NCBI GenBank assembly: GCA_038138145.1
Contig: JAYQDD010000007.1
Location: 1-64,000 of the forward strand
Direction: 5' to 3'
DNA length: 64,000 nucleotides
Origin: UBA3537 sp038138145
GTDB lineage: Bacteria; Bacteroidota; Bacteroidia; Flavobacteriales; Flavobacteriaceae
The position numbers and the translations under genes are program-made. Shown here in pieces: positions 8,181 to 16,871 of this stretch (the stretch's first letter is position 1; each line of letters starts with the position of its first letter). Below the pieces are notes generated by a model. The model saw nothing but the letters and a program-made list of their open reading frames with translations, did no database searches and was not told the DNA's origin.

Positions 8181-8720
8181 TTATTTATCCGTTAATAATT
8201 TTTTTAATGAATCCCAACGCGGATCTGTTTCCTTGTCAGAATTTTTATTGTCTAAGCTTTTTGGGCTTAAGTCTTCTAATGTTTCGAGTATTTCGGAGTT
8301 TAGCGTCCCGTCTTTAATGCCAGGGTGAAGTCGTTTTTGTGGAACAGACAACACAATAAGTTCATAAATATAGTGTGCAACATTGATTTTGTATTCTCCA
8401 TGTGGAACAATTAATATTTCATCGTTGTCGTCATTATATTCGGAACCAAATTTTACAATCAAACCAAAATTAGATTTGATGGGCTGGTCAAACGGTTCAT
8501 TTGTGAGGTCACAATTAAGATTTACAGTACCCTCAACTTCAAAATCCAACTCCAAAAGGGTTGTTTTTTTTTGAAATTTAAGCGTTGTTTTTAATTGAAC
8601 GTCATTAAACTCGTCATATTCAAAATGTTCAAAGAACGTGTGCTCTATATCATACTCAAAAATATGCTCGCCAAGCTTAAGTCCTACAAATTGTACATCA
8701 AATGCTTTTAAAGGCTTCAT
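8181..8720 (-). CDS. YceD/DUF177 family protein
   Basis: 179 residues from the ATG at 8720 (MKPLKAFDVQFVGLKLGEH). An upstream in-frame TTG at 8744 overlaps the candidate -7 box, so the ATG is preferred. The core contains VNLNCDLTNEPFDQPI, the DUF177 Cys-containing motif, and an acidic segment. DUF177 proteins almost always precede rpmF; a role in 23S rRNA processing or accumulation is known for some members. It is cytoplasmic, and the first gene of this operon. Confidence 0.88.
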   Translation of the reverse strand: MKPLKAFDVQFVGLKLGEHIFEYDIEHTFFEHFEYDEFNDVQLKTTLKFQKKTTLLELDFEVEGTVNLNCDLTNEPFDQPIKSNFGLIVKFGSEYNDDNDEILIVPHGEYKINVAHYIYELIVLSVPQKRLHPGIKDGTLNSEILETLEDLSPKSLDNKNSDKETDPRWDSLKKLLTDK

Positions 8721-8741
8721 GATACTGCATATTCGAGCGTG

Positions 8742-8749
8742 CAAATATA
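8742..8749 (-). promoter_or_regulatory. -7 box upstream of the DUF177-rpmF operon
   Basis: TATATTTG on the minus strand matches TAnnTTTG and lies 21 bases before the chosen ATG. No TTG is found at the expected -33 distance. Confidence 0.4.
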
Positions 8750-8785
8750 TACATTTTTTTTAGGTTTTGCGTAAACTCAAGTTTT

Positions 8786-9838
8786 TTATTTTCTCTTGTG
8801 GGCTTGGTGTTCAAGCGGATTTTCGTTCAATATGATATCCATATTTCTGTTTTTAAAAATCTGCATCCCCATAAAAATGGATTCTTTAAATGAATCATTG
8901 TTCGCAATCCCTTTCCCAGCAATATCGTAAGCCGTTCCATGATCTGGTGAAGTGCGAACTTTATTTAACCCTGCGGTGTAGTTTACGCCATTGCCAAAAG
9001 TCAATGTTTTAAAAGGGATAAGCCCTTGATCGTGATAAGTGGCAACAATGGCATCAAAATTTTGATAATTGTTAGATCCAAAAAAACTATCGGCAGCATA
9101 TGGGCCAAATACCAATTTACCTGTTGCTTTTATTTTTTCCAATACAGGACGTAAAAGTGTATCGTCTTCTGTTCCAATAACGCCATTATCTCCAGTGTGC
9201 GGATTGATGCCTAAAACTGCAATTTTTGGTGCTCTTATGGCAAAATCCGTTTTTAGAGAATGGTGTATACATTCTATTTTCTTTAGAATAAGGTATTCAT
9301 TGAGGTGATGTGGCACCTCACCGACTGGAACATGATCTGTGAGCAGTCCTACCCTCAACGATTCTGACACCATAAACATCAAACTATCGCCTTCCAGCTG
9401 TTGATTCAAAAAATCGGTGTGTCCTGGAAATTGAAATGCTTCAGATTGAATGTTGTGTTTATTAATGGGTGCGGTCACCAAAACGTCAATTGCATTGTTT
9501 TTCAAATCTTCCACCCCTGCTTTGAGTGATAACAGTGCGTATTGTCCAGCTTCGGGCGTTTCTTTACCAAACTCAATAGCCACATCTTCATTCCACACAT
9601 TCACCACATTAAGTTTACTGTCGATGGCCTGATTTGATTTTTGTATACTATTAAAGACCATTGAACTTTGAAAATGCTTCTTCAAAAAAGACATGGTCTT
9701 GGTTGATGCGTAGACAATTGGAGTGCAAAAATCCAGTAGTCTTTTGTCCTCAAATGTTTTTATGATGAGCTCGCCTCCAACACCGTTTAAATCCCCTATG
9801 GTAATTCCAATTTTTATTTTTTTTTCTTTTCTCATCAA
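8786..9838 (-). CDS. pdxA: 4-hydroxythreonine-4-phosphate dehydrogenase
   Basis: 350 residues. The N-terminus (IGITIGDLNGVGGELIIKTF) and the metal-ligand segments (FPGHTDFL, ATYHDQGLIPFK, RTSPDHGTAYDIAG) are those of PdxA. It oxidises 4-phosphohydroxy-L-threonine with NAD in the pathway to pyridoxal phosphate. The standard start is at 9838 or the next Met three bases on. It is divergent from ribE; the 54 bases between carry a TAAATTTG box for this strand (9872-9879) and a TAATTTTG box for ribE (9858-9865). Confidence 0.95.
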   Translation of the reverse strand: MMRKEKKIKIGITIGDLNGVGGELIIKTFEDKRLLDFCTPIVYASTKTMSFLKKHFQSSMVFNSIQKSNQAIDSKLNVVNVWNEDVAIEFGKETPEAGQYALLSLKAGVEDLKNNAIDVLVTAPINKHNIQSEAFQFPGHTDFLNQQLEGDSLMFMVSESLRVGLLTDHVPVGEVPHHLNEYLILKKIECIHHSLKTDFAIRAPKIAVLGINPHTGDNGVIGTEDDTLLRPVLEKIKATGKLVFGPYAADSFFGSNNYQNFDAIVATYHDQGLIPFKTLTFGNGVNYTAGLNKVRTSPDHGTAYDIAGKGIANNDSFKESIFMGMQIFKNRNMDIILNENPLEHQAHKRK

Positions 9839-9892
9839 TAATGATGTCTATTGTTTGTAATTTTGACATTGCAAATTTAACGAATAAAAAGC

Positions 9893-10489
9893 ATGTTTAC
9901 TGGCATAATTGAAGATTTAGGCGTAGTTGAATCACTAAAACAGGAGGATACAAATTTACATTTAACGATAAAGAGCACATTGGCCTCCGAGCTAAAAATA
10001 GATCAAAGTGTTTCACACAATGGAGTTTGTCTTACAGTGGTTGACCTTACCCCAACAAGCTACACGGTAACAGCAATCAAAGAAACGCTAGACAAAACCA
10101 CCCTCAACAGCTTAAAAATTGGTGCAATTGTAAACTTAGAACGCGGACTAAAACTTGGTGCACGATTGGATGGTCATATGGTGCAGGGGCATGTCGATCA
10201 GGTGGGAAAGTGTACTGGTATTGAAGCACAGAATGGAAGTTGGATATACAATTTTGAATACGACCCTAGCTTAGGCAATGTTACCATTGAAAAGGGCTCA
10301 GTTACGGTCAACGGTGTGAGCTTGACGGTGGTGAATTCTAAAGACAATGGCTTTAGTGTTGCCATCATTCCTTATACTTATGAGCACACCAATTTTCATA
10401 CCTTCGAGGTGGGTACTGTAGTAAATTTGGAATTTGATGTCATTGGAAAATATGTTGCACGATTATATGCTAAGTCCTCTATTTCTTAG
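9893..10489 (+). CDS. ribE: Riboflavin synthase, alpha subunit
   Basis: 198 residues of two tandem lumazine-binding domains. Each starts with the family pattern (MFTGIIEDLG; LGARLDGHMVQGHVDQVG) and has a GVCLTV or GVSLTV core motif. It converts two molecules of 6,7-dimethyl-8-ribityllumazine to riboflavin. No FMN riboswitch is seen: the leader is too short. Its last 11 bases overlap the end of the convergent mscL gene. Confidence 0.96.
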   Translation: MFTGIIEDLGVVESLKQEDTNLHLTIKSTLASELKIDQSVSHNGVCLTVVDLTPTSYTVTAIKETLDKTTLNSLKIGAIVNLERGLKLGARLDGHMVQGHVDQVGKCTGIEAQNGSWIYNFEYDPSLGNVTIEKGSVTVNGVSLTVVNSKDNGFSVAIIPYTYEHTNFHTFEVGTVVNLEFDVIGKYVARLYAKSSIS

Positions 10490-10901
10490 TTAATGTCTTG
10501 TTCTGCTCCTCGAGCAAATCCTTGATTTTTGATAATAATTCGATATCAACTGGCGTTGGAACCGTTTGGTCTTCTATATCATTGGCCTGATTTTTTAGCT
10601 TGTTTATAAATTTTACCACAATAAAAATGGTAAAGCCAACAATCAAAAAATCCAAAACAGTTTCAATCAGTAAACCATAATCTATAGATACTTGTGCGGC
10701 CTTGCTGCTGGCTTCTCTTAAAATGATTTTCTTTTCCTCAAAACTAATCCCATCTGAAAGTAACGATATTGGAGGTAGGATGATATTTTTCACTAATACA
10801 TTGACAATCGCATTGAACGACGCACCAATAATGATTCCAATCGCCATATCCAACATGTTTCCTTTGACGGCAAAGTCTTTAAATTCTTTTAATAATTTCA
10901 T
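10479..10901 (-). CDS. mscL: Large-conductance mechanosensitive channel
   Basis: 140 residues from the ATG at 10901 (MKLLKEFKDFAVKGNMLDMA), the conserved MscL start. The frame is open 34 residues upstream, but that extension does not resemble MscL. Two transmembrane helices are visible (AIGIIIGASFNAIVNVLV and about FLIVGFTIFIVVKFI), with a C-terminal cytoplasmic helix (IELLSKIKDLLEEQNK). It opens under membrane tension during osmotic downshock. The gene overlaps ribE by 11 bases, tail to tail. Confidence 0.95.
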   Translation of the reverse strand: MKLLKEFKDFAVKGNMLDMAIGIIIGASFNAIVNVLVKNIILPPISLLSDGISFEEKKIILREASSKAAQVSIDYGLLIETVLDFLIVGFTIFIVVKFINKLKNQANDIEDQTVPTPVDIELLSKIKDLLEEQNKTLTKK

Positions 10902-11031
10902 GTGTTTTGCTTTTTGTTCAAAAATAAAAAATCCCACAAAGGTTTGAAATTTTTGTTGTGATTTAGAACATATTGTTATGGTTAAATTTGAATTAAAATC
11001 CAATTTATTTTAAATTTATTATATTCCAAGA

Positions 11032-12087
11032 ATGAAAGACTTAAAATATTTATTTGCATACACCATACCGCTTTCGGCTTATCTCTCTTTTGAGTCTGAA
11101 GGGATTATGACCTACACAGCAGTTTTTTATGCTTTTGTTATCCTCCCTTTTTTGGACATCATTACTGGACAAAACAGCGATAATCTTTCTAAAGAAGAAG
11201 TGTTAAATAAAAAAAAGAAATGGATTTTTGATTTGATGTTGTACATCAATCTTCCTCTTGTTTTGGGGCTTTTGGTTTTTGTGTTTTCGAAAATTCAAAC
11301 CGAAGTTTATGCCCCCTACGAATTGATAGGGTTAAGTCTTTCGGCAGGAATCCTTTTGGCTACTAATGGCATCAATGTTGCCCATGAATTGGGGCATCGT
11401 ACGACTTATGTTGAACGGTTTATGAGCAAATGTTTGTATATGCCTTGTTTGTATATGCATTTTTATATCGAGCATAATTTTGGGCATCACCTCAACGTGG
11501 CTACGCCAGAGGACGGTGCTACGGCCAAATACAACCAAACGGTATATTCTTTTTGGTGGACATCCGTGACCAAACAATATGGCGACGCATGGAAACAACA
11601 AATGCAGCTTTTAAAGCGCCAAAACAAAGGTTTTTTGTCCATTAAAAATGATATGTTGTGGTATCATTTGATTCAGCCGGCTTATGTTTTTGGGGTGTAT
11701 TTTTTCTTTGGTTCAAGCGTAATGCTGTTTGCTATCGCCATCGGGGTGATTTCTTTTCTCTTTTTGGAAAGCATCAATTATATAGAACACTATGGTTTAA
11801 GAAGATTGAAAACGCCTTCGGGGCGATACGAACGTGTGCAGCCGCACCATTCTTGGAATTCTAATTTTAATATTGGTCGCATTGTGCTGTACGAGCTTAC
11901 CCGCCATAGTGACCATCATTACAAATCGTCCAAAAAGTATCAGCTTTTAAACAGCTATGACGAAAGTCCTACTTTACCTTTGGGCTATCCGGCCTCTATT
12001 TTGCTAAGCTTTGTGCCTCCTTTGTGGTTTAAAATCATCAATCCTTTGGTGCCGAAAGGCATGAAAAAAAGCCCTACATCTCTGTAA
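11032..12087 (+). CDS. alkB: Alkane 1-monooxygenase (AlkB-type membrane di-iron hydroxylase)
   Basis: 351 residues. All histidine motifs of the AlkB family are present: HELGH near 118, EHNFGHH near 147, NYIEHYGL near 249 and LTRHSDHHYKSSKKYQ near 289-303. Several membrane helices lie between and before them. It hydroxylates terminal methyl groups of alkanes or alkyl chains using O2 and a rubredoxin-type electron donor, none of which is encoded nearby. A degenerate copy of the segment encoding residues 213-243 is found at 16788-16869. It stands alone between mscL and a convergent surface protein gene. Confidence 0.93.
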   Translation: MKDLKYLFAYTIPLSAYLSFESEGIMTYTAVFYAFVILPFLDIITGQNSDNLSKEEVLNKKKKWIFDLMLYINLPLVLGLLVFVFSKIQTEVYAPYELIGLSLSAGILLATNGINVAHELGHRTTYVERFMSKCLYMPCLYMHFYIEHNFGHHLNVATPEDGATAKYNQTVYSFWWTSVTKQYGDAWKQQMQLLKRQNKGFLSIKNDMLWYHLIQPAYVFGVYFFFGSSVMLFAIAIGVISFLFLESINYIEHYGLRRLKTPSGRYERVQPHHSWNSNFNIGRIVLYELTRHSDHHYKSSKKYQLLNSYDESPTLPLGYPASILLSFVPPLWFKIINPLVPKGMKKSPTSL

Positions 12088-12170
12088 AGCTTTTAAAGGA
12101 CTATTTATATTAAACAAGTCTCTCAAAATCAATAATTGAGCAATAGGGGTGTATGTGTTACCTACGTATC

Positions 12171-14519
12171 CTAACGCCTCAGACTAAAATGCCCTATAAA
12201 TTCTTTCCATACAACGGTGTCGGCTGGATCAATTAAACCATCGTAGTTCACCTTAAACCAATAGTCATCTGCAGGGAGCTTATATCCCTTATGTAGACCA
12301 TCCCAACCCAACTGCTCAGGACGAATCTCAGCCATGAGCTTACCATATCGATTGAAGATTGATATTTTAATTCCTGTAAGTGAAGTAATATTTTTGAGAT
12401 TCCACCTGTCGTTGTACCCATCACCATTAGGTGTGAAGAACCGTGGATAGTCAATCACAATGGCTCTCTTAGTCATTTGGTGGCATAGCTTATCATCATA
12501 AACGGTAATATCATATATGCCTGACGGTAACTCTGGAAATATGTTAGAGCTTTGCAGTGGTTTGGAGTCGATCTGATACAAATAACTGCCACTACCAATA
12601 GGCGTAACCTCTAGGGTTGGCCCAAGGGTACCATCTCTAGTGAACTGCATGGTAAAGTCATCAAAAGGAGCAACAGATACAACACTACAGGACTCTAAAA
12701 CTGAGCTACATTGGGTGCTATTTTCAGTCGCTTCAACGCTGTAAGTCCCTGCCTGATCTACGACTATGAAGTTTGAGGTTTCCCCAGCGATTTCACTGCC
12801 GTTAAAGAACCATCTATAGCTGTAGTTGACATTATCCAGTGGGGCCTGTATTAAATAGTCTTGGGTGACATTCCCCATATCATCAACGCATATGAATCCA
12901 TCATCTAAAAATAGCGTAGGCAAAGGATAAATTTCAACCTGAGTTGTAAAATCTTGAGGGGGACATCCCCCAAATGCTACAGTAGTGTATTGGACAGTGT
13001 AGAGTCCAACTTCTGAAAGCGAAGGGTTAATCGCTCCTGTAGTCGTATCAATTGATAGTCCAGTTGTTGAAGAAAAGCTACCTCCTAAAAAGTTATTGGT
13101 TCCCGCAAGACCTGGCGTTATCATTGTGGAATCGTCCTCACAAAAGCCCAAGGCACTGTAGTCAATAACTGCTGTGGGTAGGGGTGTGATTTCTATTGGA
13201 AAACTCACTGTAAACGAAGGACAGTCTTGATATTGCGGTACGGCATAGTCCACTGTATAGACCCCAGGTACGCTATTTGTAGGCGTTATAATTCCCGTTG
13301 AGGGGTTGATGTCTAATCCAGTCGTTGAGCTGTATACGCCGCCGCTAAAGGCTCCTGTTCCTGTAAGGGTTGGTAGTTGAGGTCCGCTTGTTTCACAAAA
13401 GATGGGGTTTGCATAGGACAGCGTTGCTGTAGGGGGTGCGTAGACTGTAACTGTTTTACTGATATTACTTACACAGCCCGTTGAGTTATAAATATCTAAA
13501 GTTATAGTGTAATCCCCTGGAGTAGCGTAGGTATGGGTGGCATTAACACCTGAAAAAGTGGTGCCATCTCCAAAGTCCCATTCAAAGTTTTCAATAACCA
13601 CAGATGGTGGAATAAACGAGGTATCGGCCATAACCACATTGTCATAGCAATTTAGGTCCAGTTCAAAATCAGCAATAGGATCTTGGATTTCTAGTGCCGT
13701 AGATAGCTCTACTTGACAACCTGTTACTGAGGTCAGCATACAGGTGAAGGTATTTCCCTCAATAGGATTGTTAACGGTGATACTCCTTGTAGTCTCTCCA
13801 GTGTTCCACAGGTATTGAAATCCCTCTGGTGCAGTAAGCTCCGCATTTAGTGCATTGGAGCAGTAGTTAGAGGTAATTCCTAAAGGTCCACATGAGGCAT
13901 CTACATAGGCATAGCCAAAGTGCCCGCCTTGAGCACAGTCCCCCGTTGAAAATTCAAGTTGAATAGTCTGTCCCATAAAGGGTGTCAGGTCGAGGCCTAC
14001 TGTGGTCCAGTCCTTGTAGCGTATCCCCCCTATGGATACAAACCCAGGGATGGTAGGTGCAGATACCACTATATACTCTGCACATATGGGATCAATTAAA
14101 ACCCCGTTCTGATCTAGTACACGAAGCTGAAAGCGAGGCTGTTCAGCAAAAGGATGGCCTGGGTCTTCTAAAACTACAGCGTATTTGTATATAAACAGTA
14201 CATTGTCTGGAGATACCGTCATGGTGTAGCGCATACGTTCGGCCTGTGCACCTACATTGGAGTTTCCAAGCCTAGCGGAGTAGTTGCTTCCAGGTGCCAC
14301 CACGGTCACGACGTTATTTGTAAAGGGATCTGTTCCAGTGCCTGAGGTAAGGGTATGTCTGCCATTGATAATCCCTGAATTGGAAGTGCCTATAGGACAA
14401 CATAACCCTGTTTCACCTTCCCATCCACTTAGATCACCGTTTTCAAAACCAATGTTAGGACAGGTTTGTGCAAACGCTAAAGATGATATTAGTATTATTA
14501 GAAGATTGAGTCTTTTCAC
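12171..14519 (-). CDS. Secreted protein with PKD domain and type B gliding/T9SS C-terminal domain
   Basis: 782 residues from a GTG start at 14519, six bases after the previous stop. The signal peptide is LNLLIILISSLAFAQ. An N-terminal lectin/MAM-like segment opens with CPNIGFENGDLSGWEG. A PKD domain lies at about 290-365 (FEWDFGDGTTFSGV, TYATPGDYTITLDI). Repeat segments of about 80 residues follow (FCETSGPQLPTLTGTGAFSG and FCEDDSTMITPGLAGTNNFL). The C-terminus is a gliding-motility-type sorting domain (FFTPNGDGYNDRW, SIFNRYGKLM, ADDYWFKVNY, GHFSLRR). Such proteins are exported by type IX secretion and attached to the cell surface. It is the last gene of a three-gene operon; the ligand is unknown. 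Confidence 0.9.
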   Translation of the reverse strand: MKRLNLLIILISSLAFAQTCPNIGFENGDLSGWEGETGLCCPIGTSNSGIINGRHTLTSGTGTDPFTNNVVTVVAPGSNYSARLGNSNVGAQAERMRYTMTVSPDNVLFIYKYAVVLEDPGHPFAEQPRFQLRVLDQNGVLIDPICAEYIVVSAPTIPGFVSIGGIRYKDWTTVGLDLTPFMGQTIQLEFSTGDCAQGGHFGYAYVDASCGPLGITSNYCSNALNAELTAPEGFQYLWNTGETTRSITVNNPIEGNTFTCMLTSVTGCQVELSTALEIQDPIADFELDLNCYDNVVMADTSFIPPSVVIENFEWDFGDGTTFSGVNATHTYATPGDYTITLDIYNSTGCVSNISKTVTVYAPPTATLSYANPIFCETSGPQLPTLTGTGAFSGGVYSSTTGLDINPSTGIITPTNSVPGVYTVDYAVPQYQDCPSFTVSFPIEITPLPTAVIDYSALGFCEDDSTMITPGLAGTNNFLGGSFSSTTGLSIDTTTGAINPSLSEVGLYTVQYTTVAFGGCPPQDFTTQVEIYPLPTLFLDDGFICVDDMGNVTQDYLIQAPLDNVNYSYRWFFNGSEIAGETSNFIVVDQAGTYSVEATENSTQCSSVLESCSVVSVAPFDDFTMQFTRDGTLGPTLEVTPIGSGSYLYQIDSKPLQSSNIFPELPSGIYDITVYDDKLCHQMTKRAIVIDYPRFFTPNGDGYNDRWNLKNITSLTGIKISIFNRYGKLMAEIRPEQLGWDGLHKGYKLPADDYWFKVNYDGLIDPADTVVWKEFIGHFSLRR

Positions 14520-14525
14520 ATGGAG

Positions 14526-14765
14526 TTAAAATTGTTTGATAATGTAGTGAGCTACACCTGTACTGTAAAAAATAAAAGTGTTAAACTCGTTAAATCCTTC
14601 AGCAGTATAATTACCATTTACGGATTGTTGGCCTATGGTTTGCGTGACGATCACTCCTTTTTGGGTTTTGGAAGTACTCCCTTGACTCGATAACATCTGA
14701 TGATGTAACTGAGCAGAGGCATTCCAAAGGAATAAACTTAGTATTAATGTTAGTGTGTGTTTCAT
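14526..14765 (-). CDS. Small secreted protein, short relative of a T9SS-linked family
   Basis: 79 residues. The signal peptide is TLTLILSLFLWNASA, then LHHQMLSSQGSTSKTQKGVI and VTQTIGQQSVNGNY. That block is the N-terminus of longer flavobacterial proteins that usually end in a type A sorting domain. Here the protein stops soon after, in GVAHYIIKQF, with no sorting domain, and the next gene begins six bases later, so no lost tail is hidden downstream. It is either a short stable member or a truncated one. It starts one base after the 212-residue gene upstream, so it is co-transcribed with both neighbours. Confidence 0.7.
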   Translation of the reverse strand: MKHTLTLILSLFLWNASAQLHHQMLSSQGSTSKTQKGVIVTQTIGQQSVNGNYTAEGFNEFNTFIFYSTGVAHYIIKQF

Positions 14766-14766
14766 A

Positions 14767-15405
14767 TTAGTTCGTGTATGGGATTCTTCTTGTAACTTTC
14801 CTCATCAGGATATTGATCATATCTTGGGCATCAGACCCAATAGTCCCTCTAATCTTTTTAAAGTAGTTTACCACAAGTTCATCGTCTGCGGTGTTATAAA
14901 AATCTATATTACAAACAGCGGTTTGTGTTGTTCCAAAAGCACCAAACAAAGCTCCTAAAGCGATAGACGCAGCATTAGACATTGGCTTTGAGGTTTCAAA
15001 AGTTCCCATAACCACACAATCAACACCAAGAATTTCACCGAGTTCACTTGGTAAATATGCATCTAACTCATGAACATCAATATCGGCCTTTTTCAAAAGC
15101 GCATTTGCTCGTGCTGGAGTGATGACTTTAGCGTCAAAAGATCCTCTTTTCTTCCTCGTCAAGAACCAAGTATGCATTGCCTTTTGTATGTCAATGGCCT
15201 CATCTTTCTGCAGTTGAATGATTTGTTCGGTTGTAAAGTCTTTTAGTTGCTTTGGTCTAAGTTTTACCTGTACCTTTAAAGGCAGTATAGCTATAGTCTT
15301 TGTATTAGAGGCGTAGGTTTTTCCATCGGGGTGAACATAAAGTTTAGTCTGTGCCTGACTAAAGAAACTACTGAATAGGATAACGATTAGAAGTAATTTT
15401 CTCAT
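14767..15405 (-). CDS. Secreted or periplasmic protein of unknown function
   Basis: 212 residues with a signal peptide (LLLIVILFSSFFSQAQ). The mature part has TIAILPLKVQVKLRPKQ, then a helical stretch and LGEILGVDCVVMGTFE, which recalls the alpha/beta fold of CsgG-like and related envelope proteins. A small glycine-rich hydrophobic segment (ASIALGALFGAFG) precedes a C-terminal strand region. I do not recognise a named family with certainty. It is the first gene of the operon with the 79-residue protein and the PKD/T9SS surface protein, and divergent from the 411-residue gene. Confidence 0.75.
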   Translation of the reverse strand: MRKLLLIVILFSSFFSQAQTKLYVHPDGKTYASNTKTIAILPLKVQVKLRPKQLKDFTTEQIIQLQKDEAIDIQKAMHTWFLTRKKRGSFDAKVITPARANALLKKADIDVHELDAYLPSELGEILGVDCVVMGTFETSKPMSNAASIALGALFGAFGTTQTAVCNIDFYNTADDELVVNYFKKIRGTIGSDAQDMINILMRKVTRRIPYTN

Positions 15406-15457
15406 TTTGAGTATAAATTGGTTTTAAGAGTAAACTTAAGCAAAATATGGCTAAAAA

Positions 15458-15479
15458 TTAGTACATTTTTAGTACATTT
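15458..15479 (+). repeat. Perfect 11-base tandem repeat in a divergent intergenic region
   Basis: TTAGTACATTT occurs twice in tandem at 15458-15468 and 15469-15479, between two divergent start codons and 15 bases before the plus-strand ATG. It is placed as an operator could be. A single further exact copy lies at 21490-21500. The operator role is inference. Confidence 0.6.
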
Positions 15480-15494
15480 ATAAAAATTTAGTGT

Positions 15495-16730
15495 ATGCTC
15501 TATCAGCTTAAAAACAAAGTATCTCAAAAATGTGGTTTAAAAATTAAAAACCGTGGGGATTGTGTTCGATTATCCAAGATGATTTATGTGGAAACAGGTA
15601 TTGATTTAAGCTACAACACACTCAGGAGATTTTATGGTGTTGTACAGGGGACAAAGCCATCCAATAGTACTTTGAATACCCTTTCTATATATGTTGGTTA
15701 CAACTCTTATATAGACTTTTGTACGGCCTATCCTCAAAAGAAAAATTGGGACATTCATCAAAAAATTTATAATAATATTGTGATTGATCCCAAATATGCA
15801 TTGGCATTGATGGAGGATGAATTTATAAGCCCTGAAAATTATTTGGAATTATTAATAACACTGATTGGTGGACTAACTGTCACAAAAAATATTGACGTCT
15901 TAAAATTAGTTTTTAATTCTCCTTTACTAGACCCAAAGCGATACAACTATTCAGAGATACTCTATATAGGAAATTGTGTAGGCCCAATGTTAAAGCAGAT
16001 GGAAACCCCAATTAAGGAGTTCGAATCGACAAAATATTTTACGCCAACTATTTTTAATTCCTTTATCGATATTTCAAGCTTGAATGGTAATTATGGCGCT
16101 TATTGTAAAAATATAGCCAAAAAAACAAGTGACAAGGAGCAAATACTTTTTACATCCTGCATTGTAGAGCTTGGTAAATATTTAAATAATCAGCCCGTAA
16201 CTCTTGTTACAACTTCTCTAAATATCAAGCAGATTCATCCAATTTTATATGGCCGGTTTAAGGGGATTGAAATTTTGAAAAAGGATTTTAGTGATAAAGA
16301 AAGCCATACCCTATCATTTATCAGTTCTATTGCTAAAAAGAAAAATAAAATTGATTATTTGTATGAATTTTTATTTGCTTGTATTGTAGCCAGTGAGGTA
16401 CAATTGTTAAAATTCGTGAAAGAATCTACTGCGCATTATAAAATTTCAAAACCCTACTATCAAGAATACCACTACAGTTTGTTTGAATTACGAGATGCTA
16501 TTGTAAAATTAGATTCTGGTGCAGATATCAGTAATGATTTAATTAAACTTAAAACCGAAACCTTATTTAGAAATAGTCACCGCGATTTTATTGAATTATT
16601 TATTAGTATTTTAGACTACCACAACTCTGGTCAAAAGAAAACCAAATTGGATGTTTATTTGGCTCAGACCAAACGTTTAAATTATCCCATTTTTGATAAG
16701 GCGTATTGTAAAAACTATTATTCAAATTAA
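15495..16730 (+). CDS. 411-residue protein with possible DNA-binding N-terminus, unknown family
   Basis: No family is recognised with confidence. The first 75 residues (CVRLSKMIYVETGIDLSYNT, TLRRFYGVVQGTKPSNSTLN) have the pattern of a small helical domain like a helix-turn-helix. The remaining residues (about 80-411) are helix-rich with repeated hydrophobic periodicity, without signal peptide or membrane segments. It is divergent from the three-gene secreted-protein operon, and a tandem 11-base repeat lies just before its start. A cytoplasmic regulator of that operon is a reasonable guess but only inference. Confidence 0.75.
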   Translation: MLYQLKNKVSQKCGLKIKNRGDCVRLSKMIYVETGIDLSYNTLRRFYGVVQGTKPSNSTLNTLSIYVGYNSYIDFCTAYPQKKNWDIHQKIYNNIVIDPKYALALMEDEFISPENYLELLITLIGGLTVTKNIDVLKLVFNSPLLDPKRYNYSEILYIGNCVGPMLKQMETPIKEFESTKYFTPTIFNSFIDISSLNGNYGAYCKNIAKKTSDKEQILFTSCIVELGKYLNNQPVTLVTTSLNIKQIHPILYGRFKGIEILKKDFSDKESHTLSFISSIAKKKNKIDYLYEFLFACIVASEVQLLKFVKESTAHYKISKPYYQEYHYSLFELRDAIVKLDSGADISNDLIKLKTETLFRNSHRDFIELFISILDYHNSGQKKTKLDVYLAQTKRLNYPIFDKAYCKNYYSN

Positions 16731-16787
16731 ATAGCCGTAACAATTGAGCTATATGCCCATTTCGCAACTAAACTTCGAAACAAAAAA

Positions 16788-16869
16788 TGATTCAACCGGC
16801 GGGTATTTTTTCTTTGATTCAGGCATAATGCTGTTTGCTATTGGCGGTATCGGATTGATTTCTTTTCTC
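16788..16869 (+). pseudogene. Degenerate fragment of an alkB-like gene
   Basis: The DNA aligns with 11669-11760 inside the alkB gene. A 13-base match with one change (TGATTCAACCGGC) is followed by a 13-base deletion that shifts the frame. A long match then runs through TAATGCTGTTTGCTAT to GATTTCTTTTCTC. Translated, it gives YFFFDSGIMLFAIGGIGLIS against YFFFGSSVMLFAIAIGVIS. The divergence suggests a copy of a related alkB rather than a recent duplication. A 77-codon open frame at 16744-16977 runs through it but reads the next segment out of frame, so I treat it as spurious. Confidence 0.65.
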
Positions 16870-16871
16870 AT

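Noticed and set aside
9839..9892. FMN riboswitch upstream of ribE
   Set aside because: The leader is only about 54 bases and holds divergent promoter boxes instead.
10902..11003. 34-residue N-terminal extension of mscL
   Set aside because: MscL proteins start at MKLLKEFKDFAVKGN; the extension is A/T-rich and unlike the family.
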